Part shown: one piece after another, positions 27,386 to 37,120 of the stretch | Layout: each line of letters starts with the position of its first letter | Position numbering within the stretch: position 1 is the first letter of the stretch | Source: Paraburkholderia humisilvae | GTDB lineage: Bacteria > Pseudomonadota > Gammaproteobacteria > Burkholderiales > Burkholderiaceae | NCBI RefSeq assembly: GCF_902859855.1 | Contig: NZ_CADIKH010000004.1 | Span: 124,001-188,000, forward strand | Direction of reading: 5' to 3' | DNA: 64,000 bases | The notes under the pieces: generated by a model | Told to the model about the DNA's origin: nothing | Database searches by the model: none | What the model saw: the letters and a program-made list of their open reading frames with translations, nothing else | Position numbers and translations under genes: made by a program

Positions 27386-28666
27386 ATGATCCACAAGCAC
27401 CTGAGCCGCTTTGCCGGGCTCGCCTTGAACTCGCGCACCGTCATGGCGGCGCTCGCGGTCTCCGCGGCGCTGCTGTCGGGCGTCGTGACTGATGCGCAAG
27501 CCGGTCAACTGAACGTCAACGTATCCGCGCGCGGCAATCAGCGCTCGACCTGGCAGGACGCGTTCGACAAATTCAAGAAGGCCAACCCCGACGTCGATCT
27601 GAAGGTGACTTACATCACCGAAGAACAGTACAAGGTCCAGATGGGCGGCTGGCTCGCGACCGATCCGCCTGATGTCGTGTCGTGGCACGACGGCGAGCGC
27701 ATGGCCTACTACGCGAAACGCGGGCTGCTCGAAGATCTGTCGAGCGACTGGGCGAAGAACGGCTGGAGCCAGCAGTATGCGTCGGTGAAAGAGGCCTCGA
27801 CGTACAACGGCAAGCAGTATGCGGCGCCGCTCGGGTACGACGCCTATGGCTTTTTCTATCGCAAGGACCTGTTCGAGAAGGCGGGCATCAAGGAAGAGCC
27901 CAAGACCTGGGACGAATTCCTCGACGCGTGCAAGAAGCTGAAGGCTAGCGGCGTGGCGCCGATCGCGGTGGCCGCGCGCGATAGCTGGACGCTTGCCGCA
28001 TGGTTCGATTATCTCGACCTGCGTATCAACGGCAACGCGTTTCACCAGAAACTGATGGCAGGCGAGGTGCCGTACACCGACCCGCGCGTGAAGAAGGTTT
28101 ATACGACGTGGAAAACGTTGATGGACAACCACTACTACATTGACAACGCGCTGTCGTACGACCTCGATTCGATCTCGCCTTTCCTCGTCAACGGCAAGGC
28201 CGCGATGATGCTGATGGGCACGTTCTTCTCGGCCAGCATTCCGGCTAACGTGAAGGATCAGATCGGCTTCATGCGTTTCCCGGTCGTCGATCCGAAGGTG
28301 CCGACCGCGGAAGACGGTCCGGTCAACGTGCTGCTGATCCCTGCGAAGGCGAAGAACAAGGCCGACGCGCGCCGCCTGCTCGCGTTCATGGAAACGCCTG
28401 ACATCAACGCGGATCTCGCACGCGGCTGGGGTCAATTGCCGTCGAACAGCAAGGCGACCGAGCCGGACGACCCGATTTCGAAGGTCGGCTTCCAGACGCT
28501 TGCCAATACGACGGGCGGCATCGCGCAGTTCTACGATCGCGACATGACGAAGGAAATGGCCGACGAAGGCATGAAAGCGATGCAGCAGTTCTACAACGAT
28601 CCGTCGCAGATCGATGCGCTGCTTGCCAATCTCGAAGCGACCCGCAAGCGTATTTACCACAAGTGA
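27386..28666 (+). CDS. Sugar ABC transporter substrate-binding protein
   Basis: Periplasmic oligosaccharide receptor of 426 residues (CUT1 cluster). The signal peptide spans residues 1-39 (cleavage after DAQA-G). The mature protein begins QLNVNVSARGNQRSTW. YKVQMGGWLATDPPDVVSWH and APLGYDAYGFFYRKDLFEKA are typical of the family. AAGGAG lies 8 nt before the ATG. Ligand is inferred from the galactosidases in the same operon: a beta-galactoside or galacto-oligosaccharide. Confidence 0.93.
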   Translation: MIHKHLSRFAGLALNSRTVMAALAVSAALLSGVVTDAQAGQLNVNVSARGNQRSTWQDAFDKFKKANPDVDLKVTYITEEQYKVQMGGWLATDPPDVVSWHDGERMAYYAKRGLLEDLSSDWAKNGWSQQYASVKEASTYNGKQYAAPLGYDAYGFFYRKDLFEKAGIKEEPKTWDEFLDACKKLKASGVAPIAVAARDSWTLAAWFDYLDLRINGNAFHQKLMAGEVPYTDPRVKKVYTTWKTLMDNHYYIDNALSYDLDSISPFLVNGKAAMMLMGTFFSASIPANVKDQIGFMRFPVVDPKVPTAEDGPVNVLLIPAKAKNKADARRLLAFMETPDINADLARGWGQLPSNSKATEPDDPISKVGFQTLANTTGGIAQFYDRDMTKEMADEGMKAMQQFYNDPSQIDALLANLEATRKRIYHK

Positions 28667-28818
28667 GGTCCTTGCCGGTTGCGCGGTCCACGTGACACGC
28701 GCAACCGCCAGCCGGGCGCATCGCCTTCATCGCGACAGCGAAAGCCAATGCAGTTGCGGTGCGTCCGCGAATCACCCGCCGTTCGCGCAGGCGAACGGTA
28801 TCGAACGAGGTTTGCGTC

Positions 28819-29721
28819 ATGTCTACCACTCTCGCCCGCCTGCCTGTGGCGCGCGGCCGCCGCACGTCCGCAGCGGGGCGTGCCCGCAACCGCGCGGCGT
28901 TCCTTTTCCTGCTGCCGGGCTGTGCGCTGTTCGCGCTGTGCGTGATCTATCCGATCTTCAACAGCATCGCGCTCAGCTTCTACAACTGGGACGGCATGAC
29001 GCCGAAGACCTTTGTCGGTCTCGCCAACTATATCGAACTGTTTCATAGCGGCACCTTCTATGTCGCGCTGAAAAACAACCTGATCTGGCTCGTGTTCTTT
29101 CTGCTCGCGCCACCGCTCGGTCTGCTGTTTGCGCTGTATCTGAACCAGCAGGTGAAAGGCATACGGATCGTGAAGTCGCTCTTCTTCGCGCCGTTCGTGC
29201 TGTCCGGCGTCGTCGTGGGGCTCGTGTTCAGCTGGTTTTACGACCCGACCTTCGGCCTGCTCAAGCTGATTGTCGGTCATGGCATTCCGGTGCTCGGCGA
29301 CGCGCACCTCGTGACGTACGGCATCGTCTTTGCCGCGCTCTGGCCGCAAACGCCGTACTGCATGGTGCTGTATCTGACCGGCCTGACGTCGATCAATCCC
29401 GAAGTGGTCGAGGCCGCGCGTATGGAAGGCGCGAAGGGTTTCAAGCTGCTGTGGCATGTGATCCTGCCGCAACTGCGCCCCGCCACCTTCCTCGCGATCG
29501 TGCTGACCGTGATCGGCGCGCTGCGCAGCTTCGATCTGATCGCGGTGATGAGCGGCGGCGGTCCGTTCGACAGTTCGACCGTGCTCGCCTATTACATGTA
29601 CGACCAGGCGATCAAGTACTACCGCGAAGGCTATTCCGCGTCGATTGCCGTGGTGCTGTTCGCGATCATGCTCGTCTACATCGTGTTCCATCTGCGCCGG
29701 ATGCTGCGCGAAGAACGCTGA
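28819..29721 (+). CDS. Sugar ABC permease (MalF-like)
   Basis: 300-residue inner-membrane permease with six predicted helices. The EAA loop is EAARMEGAKGFKLLWHVILP (about 200-220). The first helix is FLFLLPGCALFALCVIYPIF. I start at the ATG 28819 (GAGG 8 nt upstream) instead of the frame start at 28759, because the upstream 20 residues are Arg-rich and unlike the family. With the next gene it forms the heterodimeric channel. Confidence 0.91.
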   Translation: MSTTLARLPVARGRRTSAAGRARNRAAFLFLLPGCALFALCVIYPIFNSIALSFYNWDGMTPKTFVGLANYIELFHSGTFYVALKNNLIWLVFFLLAPPLGLLFALYLNQQVKGIRIVKSLFFAPFVLSGVVVGLVFSWFYDPTFGLLKLIVGHGIPVLGDAHLVTYGIVFAALWPQTPYCMVLYLTGLTSINPEVVEAARMEGAKGFKLLWHVILPQLRPATFLAIVLTVIGALRSFDLIAVMSGGGPFDSSTVLAYYMYDQAIKYYREGYSASIAVVLFAIMLVYIVFHLRRMLREER

Positions 29722-29750
29722 TTCACGCATCCCGCCCAAGGACAACCCCT

Positions 29751-30602
29751 ATGTATCCGCTTCCCGTCGAACGCTGGAAAACCTGGAATCGCACGATCTA
29801 CAAAGCGTCACTGCCGGTCGCGCTATTCATCTGGCTGCTGCCGATGCTCGCTGTGCTGGTCACGTCGATCCGTTCGTCCGAAGAGCTTGTGCAAGGCGAC
29901 TACTGGACATGGCCGAAACACTTCGCTCTGCTCGATAACTACGGCACCGCGCTCACGCAAACGCCGATGCTGCACTACTTCGCCAATAGCGTGCTGATTA
30001 CCGTGCCGTCGGTGCTCGGCGCGATGCTGCTCGCGTCGATGGCGGGCTTTGCGCTGGCGACCTATCGGTTCCGCGGCAATATCGTCGTGCTGTTCACCTT
30101 CGTCGCCGGCAACTTCGTGCCCGTCCAGATCCTGATGATCCCGGTGCGCGACATGGCGCTCAAAGTCGGGCTCTTCAACACCGTGTGGGCGCTGATCATT
30201 TTTCACGTGGCGTTTCAGACGGGCTTCTGCACGCTTTTTCTGCGCAATTTCATCAAGCAGTTGCCATTCGAGCTGATCGAGGCCGCGCGCGTCGAAGGCG
30301 CCGGCGAATGGACGATTTACGCGCGCATCGTGTTGCCGCTGATCCGCCCTGCACTCGCGGCGCTCGGCATTCTCGTCTTCACCTTCGTGTGGAACGACTA
30401 CTTCTGGGCGCTGTGCCTGACACAGGGCGATGACGCGGCGCCGATCACGGTCGGCGTCGCCGCGCTTAAAGGGCAATGGACGACCGCGTGGAATCTCGTC
30501 GCAGCCGGCTCGGTGCTGGCCGCGCTGCCTTCGGTGCTGATGTTCTTCGCGATGCAAAAACAGTTCGTGGCCGGTCTGACGTTCGGCGCAAGCAAGGGCT
30601 GA
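29751..30602 (+). CDS. Sugar ABC permease (MalG-like)
   Basis: 283-residue permease. It starts MYPLPVERWKTWNR at the ATG 29751 after AAGGA (8 nt). The usual GSSEELVQGDYW-type periplasmic loop is present as SIRSSEELVQGDYW, and the EAA motif is EAARVEGAGEWTIYARIVLP. Helices include NYFANS..., FLGAML and FVWNDYFWAL. It lies 29 bp after the MalF-like gene. Confidence 0.91.
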   Translation: MYPLPVERWKTWNRTIYKASLPVALFIWLLPMLAVLVTSIRSSEELVQGDYWTWPKHFALLDNYGTALTQTPMLHYFANSVLITVPSVLGAMLLASMAGFALATYRFRGNIVVLFTFVAGNFVPVQILMIPVRDMALKVGLFNTVWALIIFHVAFQTGFCTLFLRNFIKQLPFELIEAARVEGAGEWTIYARIVLPLIRPALAALGILVFTFVWNDYFWALCLTQGDDAAPITVGVAALKGQWTTAWNLVAAGSVLAALPSVLMFFAMQKQFVAGLTFGASKG

Positions 30603-30610
30603 CCCCTCCC

Positions 30611-30630
30611 TGCATGCGTGTGTGCATGCA
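30611..30630. repeat. Short hairpin between permease and GH42 gene
   Basis: Arms tgcatgc / gcatgca with a gtgtgt loop. An intra-operon hairpin here could tune relative expression of transporter and enzymes. Confidence 0.3.
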
Positions 30631-30679
30631 CCACGATCGCGACGCGCCGGCGCCGCCCTGATATCTGGAGAAAACGACA

Positions 30680-32653
30680 ATGCAACTGGGTGTTTGCTAC
30701 TACCCCGAACAATGGCCCGACACCATGTGGGCGGACGACGCGCGCAGAATGGTCGAACTCGGCATCACGCATGTCCGCATTGCAGAGTTCGCATGGAGTC
30801 GCATGGAGCCGCGCGCGGGCGTCCATGACTGGACATGGCTCGATCGTGCGATCGATCTGCTCGCCGATGCTGGTCTGAAAATCGTGCTCGGCACGCCCAC
30901 CGCCGCGCCGCCGAAGTGGCTCGTCGATTCGATGCCAGACATGCTGCCGGTGCGCGCGGACGGCACGACATGGAACTCCGGCTCGCGGCGTCACTACGAT
31001 ATTTGCAGCGAAGCGTATCGCCGCGCCTGTCTGCGCATCGTCGAAGCGATGGCGCAACGATACGGTGCGCATCCGGCTGTCGTCGCGTGGCAGACCGATA
31101 ATGAACTCGGCTGTCATGAAACCGTGCCGAGCTATTCCAGGGCCGCGCGGGCGCGCTTTCAGGCGTGGCTCGCACGCCGCTACGAAACCGTCGGCAATCT
31201 GAACGCGCGCTGGGGCACCGTGTTCTGGAGCATGACCTACCCGTCGTTCGATACGGTCGAGCTGCCGCATCTGACGCCGACCGACGCGAACCCGATTCAC
31301 CTGCTCGACTTCCGCCGCTTCATGTCCGACGAAGTGGCGAGCTTTCACCGCGAACAGGTCGACGTGCTGCGCCGGTATGCGCCGAACGCGGACATGCTGC
31401 ACAACTTCATGGGCTTTTTCACGACCTTCGATCACTACCGCTTTGCGTCGGACAACAGTATCGACGTCGCGACGTGGGACAGCTATCCGATTGCGCGCAC
31501 TGAAGTGATCGCGCTGAGCGAAGACGACAAGGCGCGCTATGCGCGCACCGGTCACCCCGATGTGTCGGCATTCGATCACGACCGCTATCGTGCGATCGGT
31601 CGGGGTCGCTTCTGGGTGATGGAACAGGAAGCGGGCCCGGTGAACTGGGCGCCGTGGAATCCGGTTCCGGCGCCGGGCATGGTGAGACTGTGGGCATACG
31701 AAGCGCTCGCGCACGGCGCGGAACTGGTGTCGTATTTCCGTTGGCGGCAGGCGCCCTTCGCGCAGGAGCAGATGCATTCGGGCCTCAATTTGCCGGACAA
31801 CACGTTGTCGCCGGGTGGCCGCGAGGTGGCGCGCGCCGCGCAGGAAATCGCGCAAACCGAAGCGTTGTCCTCACTGGCGCGGCACGGTTCCGCTTCACGT
31901 GCTCAAGTCGCGCTCGTGTTCGACTATGAGACGCAATGGATGTTCGAAATCCAGCGGCACGCGAAGGCATTCGATTATCAAACGCTTGCGTTCGAGTATT
32001 ACCGGACGCTGCGCGAAATGGCGCTCGACGTCGATATCGTTCCCGCAGATGCGGATCTGTCGGGCTACCGGCTGGTCGTCGTGCCGGCTCTGGCGACGCT
32101 GCCGGCGCGGCTGGTACAGACCATCGAAGCGTCTGGCGCGCAATGGGTCATCGGCCCGCGCAGCGGATCGAAAACAGCGGATTTCACGATTCCCGCCGAG
32201 CTTCCGCCCGGCGCGCTGCAAACGCTGCTGCCGTTCAAGGTGCTCGAAGTGGATTCGCTGCGGCCGACGTTGCAACCCGCCACGACACTCGAGGGCGTGT
32301 CAGGCATCGCGCTGCATTGGCGCGAGCATCTGGAAACACGCGAAGGACTGGACGTACTTGCGCGCTTTGACGACGGCTGGCCGGCGGTCGTCGCGCGCCA
32401 TCACGTGCGCTATGCGAGTGCGTGGTTCGATACGGCACTGCACCGCGCGCTACTGGCAGGCGCGGCGCGCGATGCAGGCCTGCCCGTCACGTATCTTCCG
32501 CACGGACTGCGCATGCGGCGACGCGGCGACGTCACCTTCGCGTTCAACTTCGGCGCGAGCGCGATCGAAGCGCCCGCGCCTCATCGCGCCCGGTTCGTGC
32601 TGGGTCAGCGCATGCTTGGCACCGCGGACGTTTGCGCGTGGGTCGACGCATGA
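30680..32653 (+). CDS. GH42 beta-galactosidase
   Basis: Cytosolic glycoside hydrolase of 657 residues that cleaves terminal beta-D-galactose. MQLGVCYYPEQWP is the family start. The acid/base is E142 in TDNELGCH. The nucleophile is E315 in FWVMEQEAGPVNW. A beta-sandwich trimerisation domain and Greek-key C-terminus follow. It has no signal peptide, so it acts on imported oligosaccharides. GGAG lies 10 nt before the ATG. Its TGA overlaps the GH35 start codon (ATGA). Confidence 0.94.
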   Translation: MQLGVCYYPEQWPDTMWADDARRMVELGITHVRIAEFAWSRMEPRAGVHDWTWLDRAIDLLADAGLKIVLGTPTAAPPKWLVDSMPDMLPVRADGTTWNSGSRRHYDICSEAYRRACLRIVEAMAQRYGAHPAVVAWQTDNELGCHETVPSYSRAARARFQAWLARRYETVGNLNARWGTVFWSMTYPSFDTVELPHLTPTDANPIHLLDFRRFMSDEVASFHREQVDVLRRYAPNADMLHNFMGFFTTFDHYRFASDNSIDVATWDSYPIARTEVIALSEDDKARYARTGHPDVSAFDHDRYRAIGRGRFWVMEQEAGPVNWAPWNPVPAPGMVRLWAYEALAHGAELVSYFRWRQAPFAQEQMHSGLNLPDNTLSPGGREVARAAQEIAQTEALSSLARHGSASRAQVALVFDYETQWMFEIQRHAKAFDYQTLAFEYYRTLREMALDVDIVPADADLSGYRLVVVPALATLPARLVQTIEASGAQWVIGPRSGSKTADFTIPAELPPGALQTLLPFKVLEVDSLRPTLQPATTLEGVSGIALHWREHLETREGLDVLARFDDGWPAVVARHHVRYASAWFDTALHRALLAGAARDAGLPVTYLPHGLRMRRRGDVTFAFNFGASAIEAPAPHRARFVLGQRMLGTADVCAWVDA

Positions 32654-35139
32654 CCGCCCGAACGGATCGCGACGCGATGCCGGCCGGCGCGCCCGCGTCT
32701 GTGAGCAGATCGGGCGCCTCGCACGACGCATCGACGACGCTGACGGTCGACGCAAGCCGCCCCGCCGACGCGCCCCTGACGGGCACCGTGCAAATGGGCT
32801 CGAACACGTCGCCCGATGGCCACACCGTCGGCATCAACAGCCGCTATCTGACGCGTAACGGCGCGCCCTGGCTGCCCGTGATGGGCGAACTGCACTACAC
32901 GCGCGTCCCCGACGCGCATTGGGACGACCAACTGGCGAAAGTTGACGCAGCGGGTGTCGATATCGTCTCGTCGTATGTGATCTGGCGTCACCACGAGCCG
33001 CGCGCGGGCCATTTCGAATGGAGCGGTCGGCGCGATCTGCGGCGTTTCGTGCAAGCGTGTGCGCGGCACGGACTGCTTGCGTTCGTGCGCGTCGGCCCAT
33101 GGGTTCACGCGGAAGTCCGCTATGGCGGCGTCCCCGACTGGGTTGCCGATCAGGTGCCCACGCGCAGCGACGACCCGCTGTATCTGCAGTACGTGCAGCG
33201 TTTCTTTGCGCAGATCGCAGCCCAACTCGCGGGCCTGTGGTGGAAAGACGGCGGCCCCATCATCGGCATCCAGCTCGAGAACGAATACAACCTGACGGGG
33301 CCGCAACAGGGGGCCGCGCACATCACGACGCTCAAGCGCCTCGCTCGCAACGCCGGACTCGACGCACCGCTCTATACGGTGACCGGCTGGGACAACGCGG
33401 TGTTTCCACGCGGCGAAGTGACGCCGGTATTCGGCGGCTACCCGGACTTGCCATGGGGCACATTAACCGCGACAGCACCGCCCAACGAAGTCTATGCGTT
33501 GCGCTTCACGAGCCGCGTCGGTGGCGATCTCGGCGCGCAAACTCACAATAGCGAACCGGGCGACGCTGATGCGGTAGCGGACGAGACCCCCTTTCTCGGC
33601 GCGGAGTTCGGCGGCGGCCTACCGACGATGTACCGGCGCCGGCCGGTGCTCGACCCTGACGACATAGCGGCGATGCTGCCCGTGCAACTGGGCTCGGGCG
33701 TCAACCTGTACGGGTATTACATGCTGCATGGCGGACGCAATCCGCCTGGCGACCTGAGTGGACAGGAATCGACCGCGACGGGCGGCTACAACGACGTGCC
33801 GATCGTCAATTACGATTTTCAGGCGCCGTTCGGCGCGAACGGCGAAGCGCATCCTGTGCTCGGCAAACTGCGGCCGATGCATCTGTTTCTGCGGCAATGG
33901 GGCAGCGCGCTCGCCACGTGCGCGGTCTACCCGCCCGACGTTTTGCCGCGCGGCGCCGACGATCTCGACACGCCGCGGTTTTCGGTGCGTGCGAACGGCG
34001 ATCGCGCTTTCCTGTTCTTCAACAACCACGTGCGCCAGCATCCGATGCCCGCGCGACGCGGCATCCGCTTCTCGATCAAGCTTGCGACGCGCACGGTCGA
34101 GTTGCCCGCCGAGCCGATCGACATCGCACCGGGTTGCGCGTTCGTATGGCCGATCGGACTGCCTCTCGGCACCGCGCAATTGCGCTACGCGACCGTCCAA
34201 CCCGTCACGCAACTGTCGACGCCTGAAGGCAATACGTATGTTTTCTCCGCAAGCGACGGCATTGTGCCCGAGTTCGCGTTCGAAACCGGCTCCGTGACTG
34301 ACGTTGCATCCGTCAGCGCGGATGCCGCCACGCTGACGATCGATGAAGTCGACGGTGCGCTCGTCGTGCGAGCGGTTGCCGGCGACGCGTTGATCGTCAC
34401 ATGCTCAGACGGGAAACGCATGACGCTTATCACGCTGGCGCGCGCGGACGCCGAGCGGCTAAGCGTGCTGCCGTTCGCCTCACAGCGCAGGCTGATCCTG
34501 ACCGACGCGACCGCGTTTGAACGCGATGGCAGCCTCGTATTGCGTTCTATTGGCATGGCGTCCTTCGATGTCGCGGTGTACCCGCCGCTTACGCGCATGC
34601 CCGACGCAGCGGATGCCAATGTCCTCGCGCAAGCGCCGCAAACAGGTCTATTCCAGCGCTTCACGCTCTCCGTGCCGCCTGTCGCATTCGACATTGGCGT
34701 CACGCCATTGCGTGCGGCGCGCACGATGCCACCCATCGTGCTGGGCGGCGCGGCGAAAGCGGCCGTTGAGCCTACGCCGGAGACCTTCGGCATCGCGGCC
34801 GCGTGGCGCATCGATCTGCCCGAACCGGCGCGGATGGCGCCCGGGTTGAGCAACGCGTACTTGTCGATCCGCTACACCGGCGATGTCGGGCGGCTGTTTT
34901 GCGGCGCAGACCTGATCGACGACCACTTCTACAATGGCTTGCCCTGGCAGATCGGCGTACGCAATGTGAAGATCGATCCGCATCAGCCGTTGATGCTCAC
35001 CGTGCTGCCGCTGCGCGCCGACGCACCGATCTATCTCGACGCGCGCTACGACCCGAGACCGCGCACAAACAATCAGGTAGCCGAAGTGGAAAGCGTAAGG
35101 TGGATACCCGAGTATGAAGTGACCATTTCGGGAAAGTGA
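32650..35139 (+). CDS. GH35 beta-galactosidase
   Basis: 829-residue GH35 enzyme. The ATG at 32650 overlaps the preceding stop, giving translational coupling; the frame alone would open at 32422, inside the GH42 gene. Acid/base E212 (IIGIQLENEYN) and nucleophile E319 (FLGAEFGGG) are intact. The first 45 residues are low-complexity and lack a signal peptide. Substrate is probably a beta-galactoside left or not touched by GH42, or a longer galactan fragment. Jelly-roll domains fill the C-terminal third. Confidence 0.93.
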   Translation: MTARTDRDAMPAGAPASVSRSGASHDASTTLTVDASRPADAPLTGTVQMGSNTSPDGHTVGINSRYLTRNGAPWLPVMGELHYTRVPDAHWDDQLAKVDAAGVDIVSSYVIWRHHEPRAGHFEWSGRRDLRRFVQACARHGLLAFVRVGPWVHAEVRYGGVPDWVADQVPTRSDDPLYLQYVQRFFAQIAAQLAGLWWKDGGPIIGIQLENEYNLTGPQQGAAHITTLKRLARNAGLDAPLYTVTGWDNAVFPRGEVTPVFGGYPDLPWGTLTATAPPNEVYALRFTSRVGGDLGAQTHNSEPGDADAVADETPFLGAEFGGGLPTMYRRRPVLDPDDIAAMLPVQLGSGVNLYGYYMLHGGRNPPGDLSGQESTATGGYNDVPIVNYDFQAPFGANGEAHPVLGKLRPMHLFLRQWGSALATCAVYPPDVLPRGADDLDTPRFSVRANGDRAFLFFNNHVRQHPMPARRGIRFSIKLATRTVELPAEPIDIAPGCAFVWPIGLPLGTAQLRYATVQPVTQLSTPEGNTYVFSASDGIVPEFAFETGSVTDVASVSADAATLTIDEVDGALVVRAVAGDALIVTCSDGKRMTLITLARADAERLSVLPFASQRRLILTDATAFERDGSLVLRSIGMASFDVAVYPPLTRMPDAADANVLAQAPQTGLFQRFTLSVPPVAFDIGVTPLRAARTMPPIVLGGAAKAAVEPTPETFGIAAAWRIDLPEPARMAPGLSNAYLSIRYTGDVGRLFCGADLIDDHFYNGLPWQIGVRNVKIDPHQPLMLTVLPLRADAPIYLDARYDPRPRTNNQVAEVESVRWIPEYEVTISGK

Positions 35140-35250
35140 CGCTGAAATCCGTTTGATTCCGGGACCCAACGCGCAGCAACGCGATTACGGTTCTTTTGCG
35201 TCCGGCTGCCGTCATTTTGTACCAGGTTTACATGCAGACGCCTATGCTAT

Positions 35251-36048
35251 TTGCCCTTAGACGACAAGGGCAGTCACGTCTGCCTGAAATTCATCATGCC
35301 GTACTCTTGGAAAGAGGTGGCAGAGGCCTGGTGTGTCACGCTGGACGACTTTCTCGGAACGCACGGCTCAAGCCTCGCGGACTTCGACCCGTTCGAGCGC
35401 ATCAGCAGAGAAGTCCAATGGTTTTCGATTGACCCGTTTGCGGCTGCGCCACTGCCGGGTGAATCGGGGCTCACGGTGCATCTATTGAAGTCGACCGCTC
35501 CTCACCTTCGTTTGACGTCGGTGCTAATGAAGGATGGTGCCCGCGCCGGCTTCGTTGCGCGCAGGCAGGAAGGCTGTGACATTGTCAGCCTTGCGCCTGA
35601 TTTGCGTGGCAAGGGTCTGTCGCCAGACTTGCTGCTGGCGACCCGCGTGTTACGCGCAACCCTGAAGTATTCGGATGTGATGGATTTGCGTAGCGCGTCA
35701 AAGCAGTTGTTCTGCGGCGGAAGCTACTCGTGCGCAGGCCTCGCGTCCGCGCGCGCCGCCCACCGGCTGGCCGTGACGCGTGCCGTGGCCAAAGGCAAGG
35801 CGATCCCCGCAACGGTACTCGCACACTACGCGCGTCACCCGGAATTGCCTCCTGGGCAAAAACCGCCTGATTGTTCAGTGACGCCGTTCCATCCTCGACG
35901 CCGAGCTGCTTTGCGGCCGATGTTCCGCACGCGCAGGCATCGGCAAACGCCGCGGCCGTGCGGCCCATCGCCGATCAGAAACGCGTACGCAAGCCGACTG
36001 CGGTCACGATCTGGTTGCCCGTCGACGACGGGCCGCCCGAATTGTTGA
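35251..36048 (+). CDS. Uncharacterised protein with GNAT-like core; C-terminus possibly frameshifted
   Basis: Frame of 265 residues that I do not assign. Residues about 90-140 read FVARRQEGCDIVSLAPDLRG then KGLSPDLLLATRVL, resembling a GNAT acetyl-CoA loop. Start is uncertain: TTG at 35251 or ATG at 35296; neither has a good RBS. After about 35870 this frame turns into an Arg/Pro-rich tail, while frame 3 from 35871 reads FSDAVPSSTPSCFAADVPHA with natural GC3 use. A one- or two-base frameshift near 35865 is plausible. The last 74 bp overlap the porin 3' end. GC looks lower than in the flanking operon. Confidence 0.42.
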   Translation: MPLDDKGSHVCLKFIMPYSWKEVAEAWCVTLDDFLGTHGSSLADFDPFERISREVQWFSIDPFAAAPLPGESGLTVHLLKSTAPHLRLTSVLMKDGARAGFVARRQEGCDIVSLAPDLRGKGLSPDLLLATRVLRATLKYSDVMDLRSASKQLFCGGSYSCAGLASARAAHRLAVTRAVAKGKAIPATVLAHYARHPELPPGQKPPDCSVTPFHPRRRAALRPMFRTRRHRQTPRPCGPSPIRNAYASRLRSRSGCPSTTGRPNC

Positions 36049-37120
36049 TAAACGCGACGAAGTTATGTCCAGACACATGTTGGGCCATCGCTTCGACATA
36101 GACGTCCGTGCGCTTCGAGAACGCATAGACCGCCTGCAGATTGACCTGATTCCACTTCGGATCGGCGCCGAATGTGGAGCTCTGCGTCACGTGCCCGTCG
36201 GTATGCACGTAGGCAGCGCCAACGGTGATCGCAGGGGTCACCGCGTATTTGCCGTTCAGTTCGTAGTTGTCGAATCTGACCGTGCCGTTATCCGATCCAA
36301 ACGACTTCGTCCCCTGGAATTGGCTATGCGAGTACACGAAGCCCACTGTCGCGGGGCCGTACGTATAGTTCATGCCCGCCGTCGCCGTGCGCTGCACGTC
36401 CGAGCCGAGTACAAAACCGCCGGTGCCGTTCGACGGTGACTCGGCCGTATCGATGACGCCGGCGGTATTCGTGCCGTTCGACCCGTTGATTTGCAGATAG
36501 CCGGCGCCGATATTGAACGCGCCATAGTTGTAGCTCGCGCCAAAGCTATACGCACGATTCAGCGCGAAGTCCTGATTGTTCGAGAACGCGTACAGTCCGC
36601 CGAATTTGAACCCGCCAAAGCCCGGGCTCGCGTACTTCACCGCGTTGTTGATCCGGAAGCCGTGATTCAGATTGTCGTTGTCGAACGGATGCGCGAAACC
36701 GGTATCGCCAAACGTTCCAGCGACGGCCGACAGTGGCAGCACGAAGTCCGTGTTCGAGTCATATTGCCGACCGAGCGTGACCGTGCCGAAGCGCTCGCTG
36801 CTCAATCCGACGAACGCCTGCCGTCCGAAAAACTTATTGTCCTGGCCGAGTTTTCCGTTTTGAACATTAAAGCCGTTTTCGAGAACGAAGATCGCCTTCA
36901 GGCCGCCGCCCAGATCTTCCGAACCCCGCACGCCAAACCGGCTTCCGTTGATTTCGCCGCTCGTCGCCTGAAACAGCGGGCCGTGCGCGCCGGCTTTTGC
37001 GACGTTATTCGTGTAGATGAGACCTGCATCGATGATTCCATACAGCGTCACCGAGCTTTGCGCATGCGCCGCGGACGCGACCGAAGCCATCAGCGCGGCA
37101 GTAACCAGCCCTTTGTTCAC
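35975..37120 (-). CDS. Gram-negative porin (Burkholderia OpcP/Omp38 type)
   Basis: Outer-membrane trimeric porin of about 381 residues with a GTG start at 37120; an AGGGGA Shine-Dalgarno lies 7 nt upstream. Residues 1-20 form the signal peptide (ends AAHA-Q). The mature start SSVTLYGIIDAGLIY is the family hallmark. 16 strands end in the aromatic-terminated GLRTRF. The frame extends to 37174, but the GTG start fits better. It is monocistronic and next to an aldehyde dehydrogenase; the solute is unknown. Confidence 0.92.
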   Translation of the reverse strand: MNKGLVTAALMASVASAAHAQSSVTLYGIIDAGLIYTNNVAKAGAHGPLFQATSGEINGSRFGVRGSEDLGGGLKAIFVLENGFNVQNGKLGQDNKFFGRQAFVGLSSERFGTVTLGRQYDSNTDFVLPLSAVAGTFGDTGFAHPFDNDNLNHGFRINNAVKYASPGFGGFKFGGLYAFSNNQDFALNRAYSFGASYNYGAFNIGAGYLQINGSNGTNTAGVIDTAESPSNGTGGFVLGSDVQRTATAGMNYTYGPATVGFVYSHSQFQGTKSFGSDNGTVRFDNYELNGKYAVTPAITVGAAYVHTDGHVTQSSTFGADPKWNQVNLQAVYAFSKRTDVYVEAMAQHVSGHNFVAFINNSGGPSSTGNQIVTAVGLRTRF

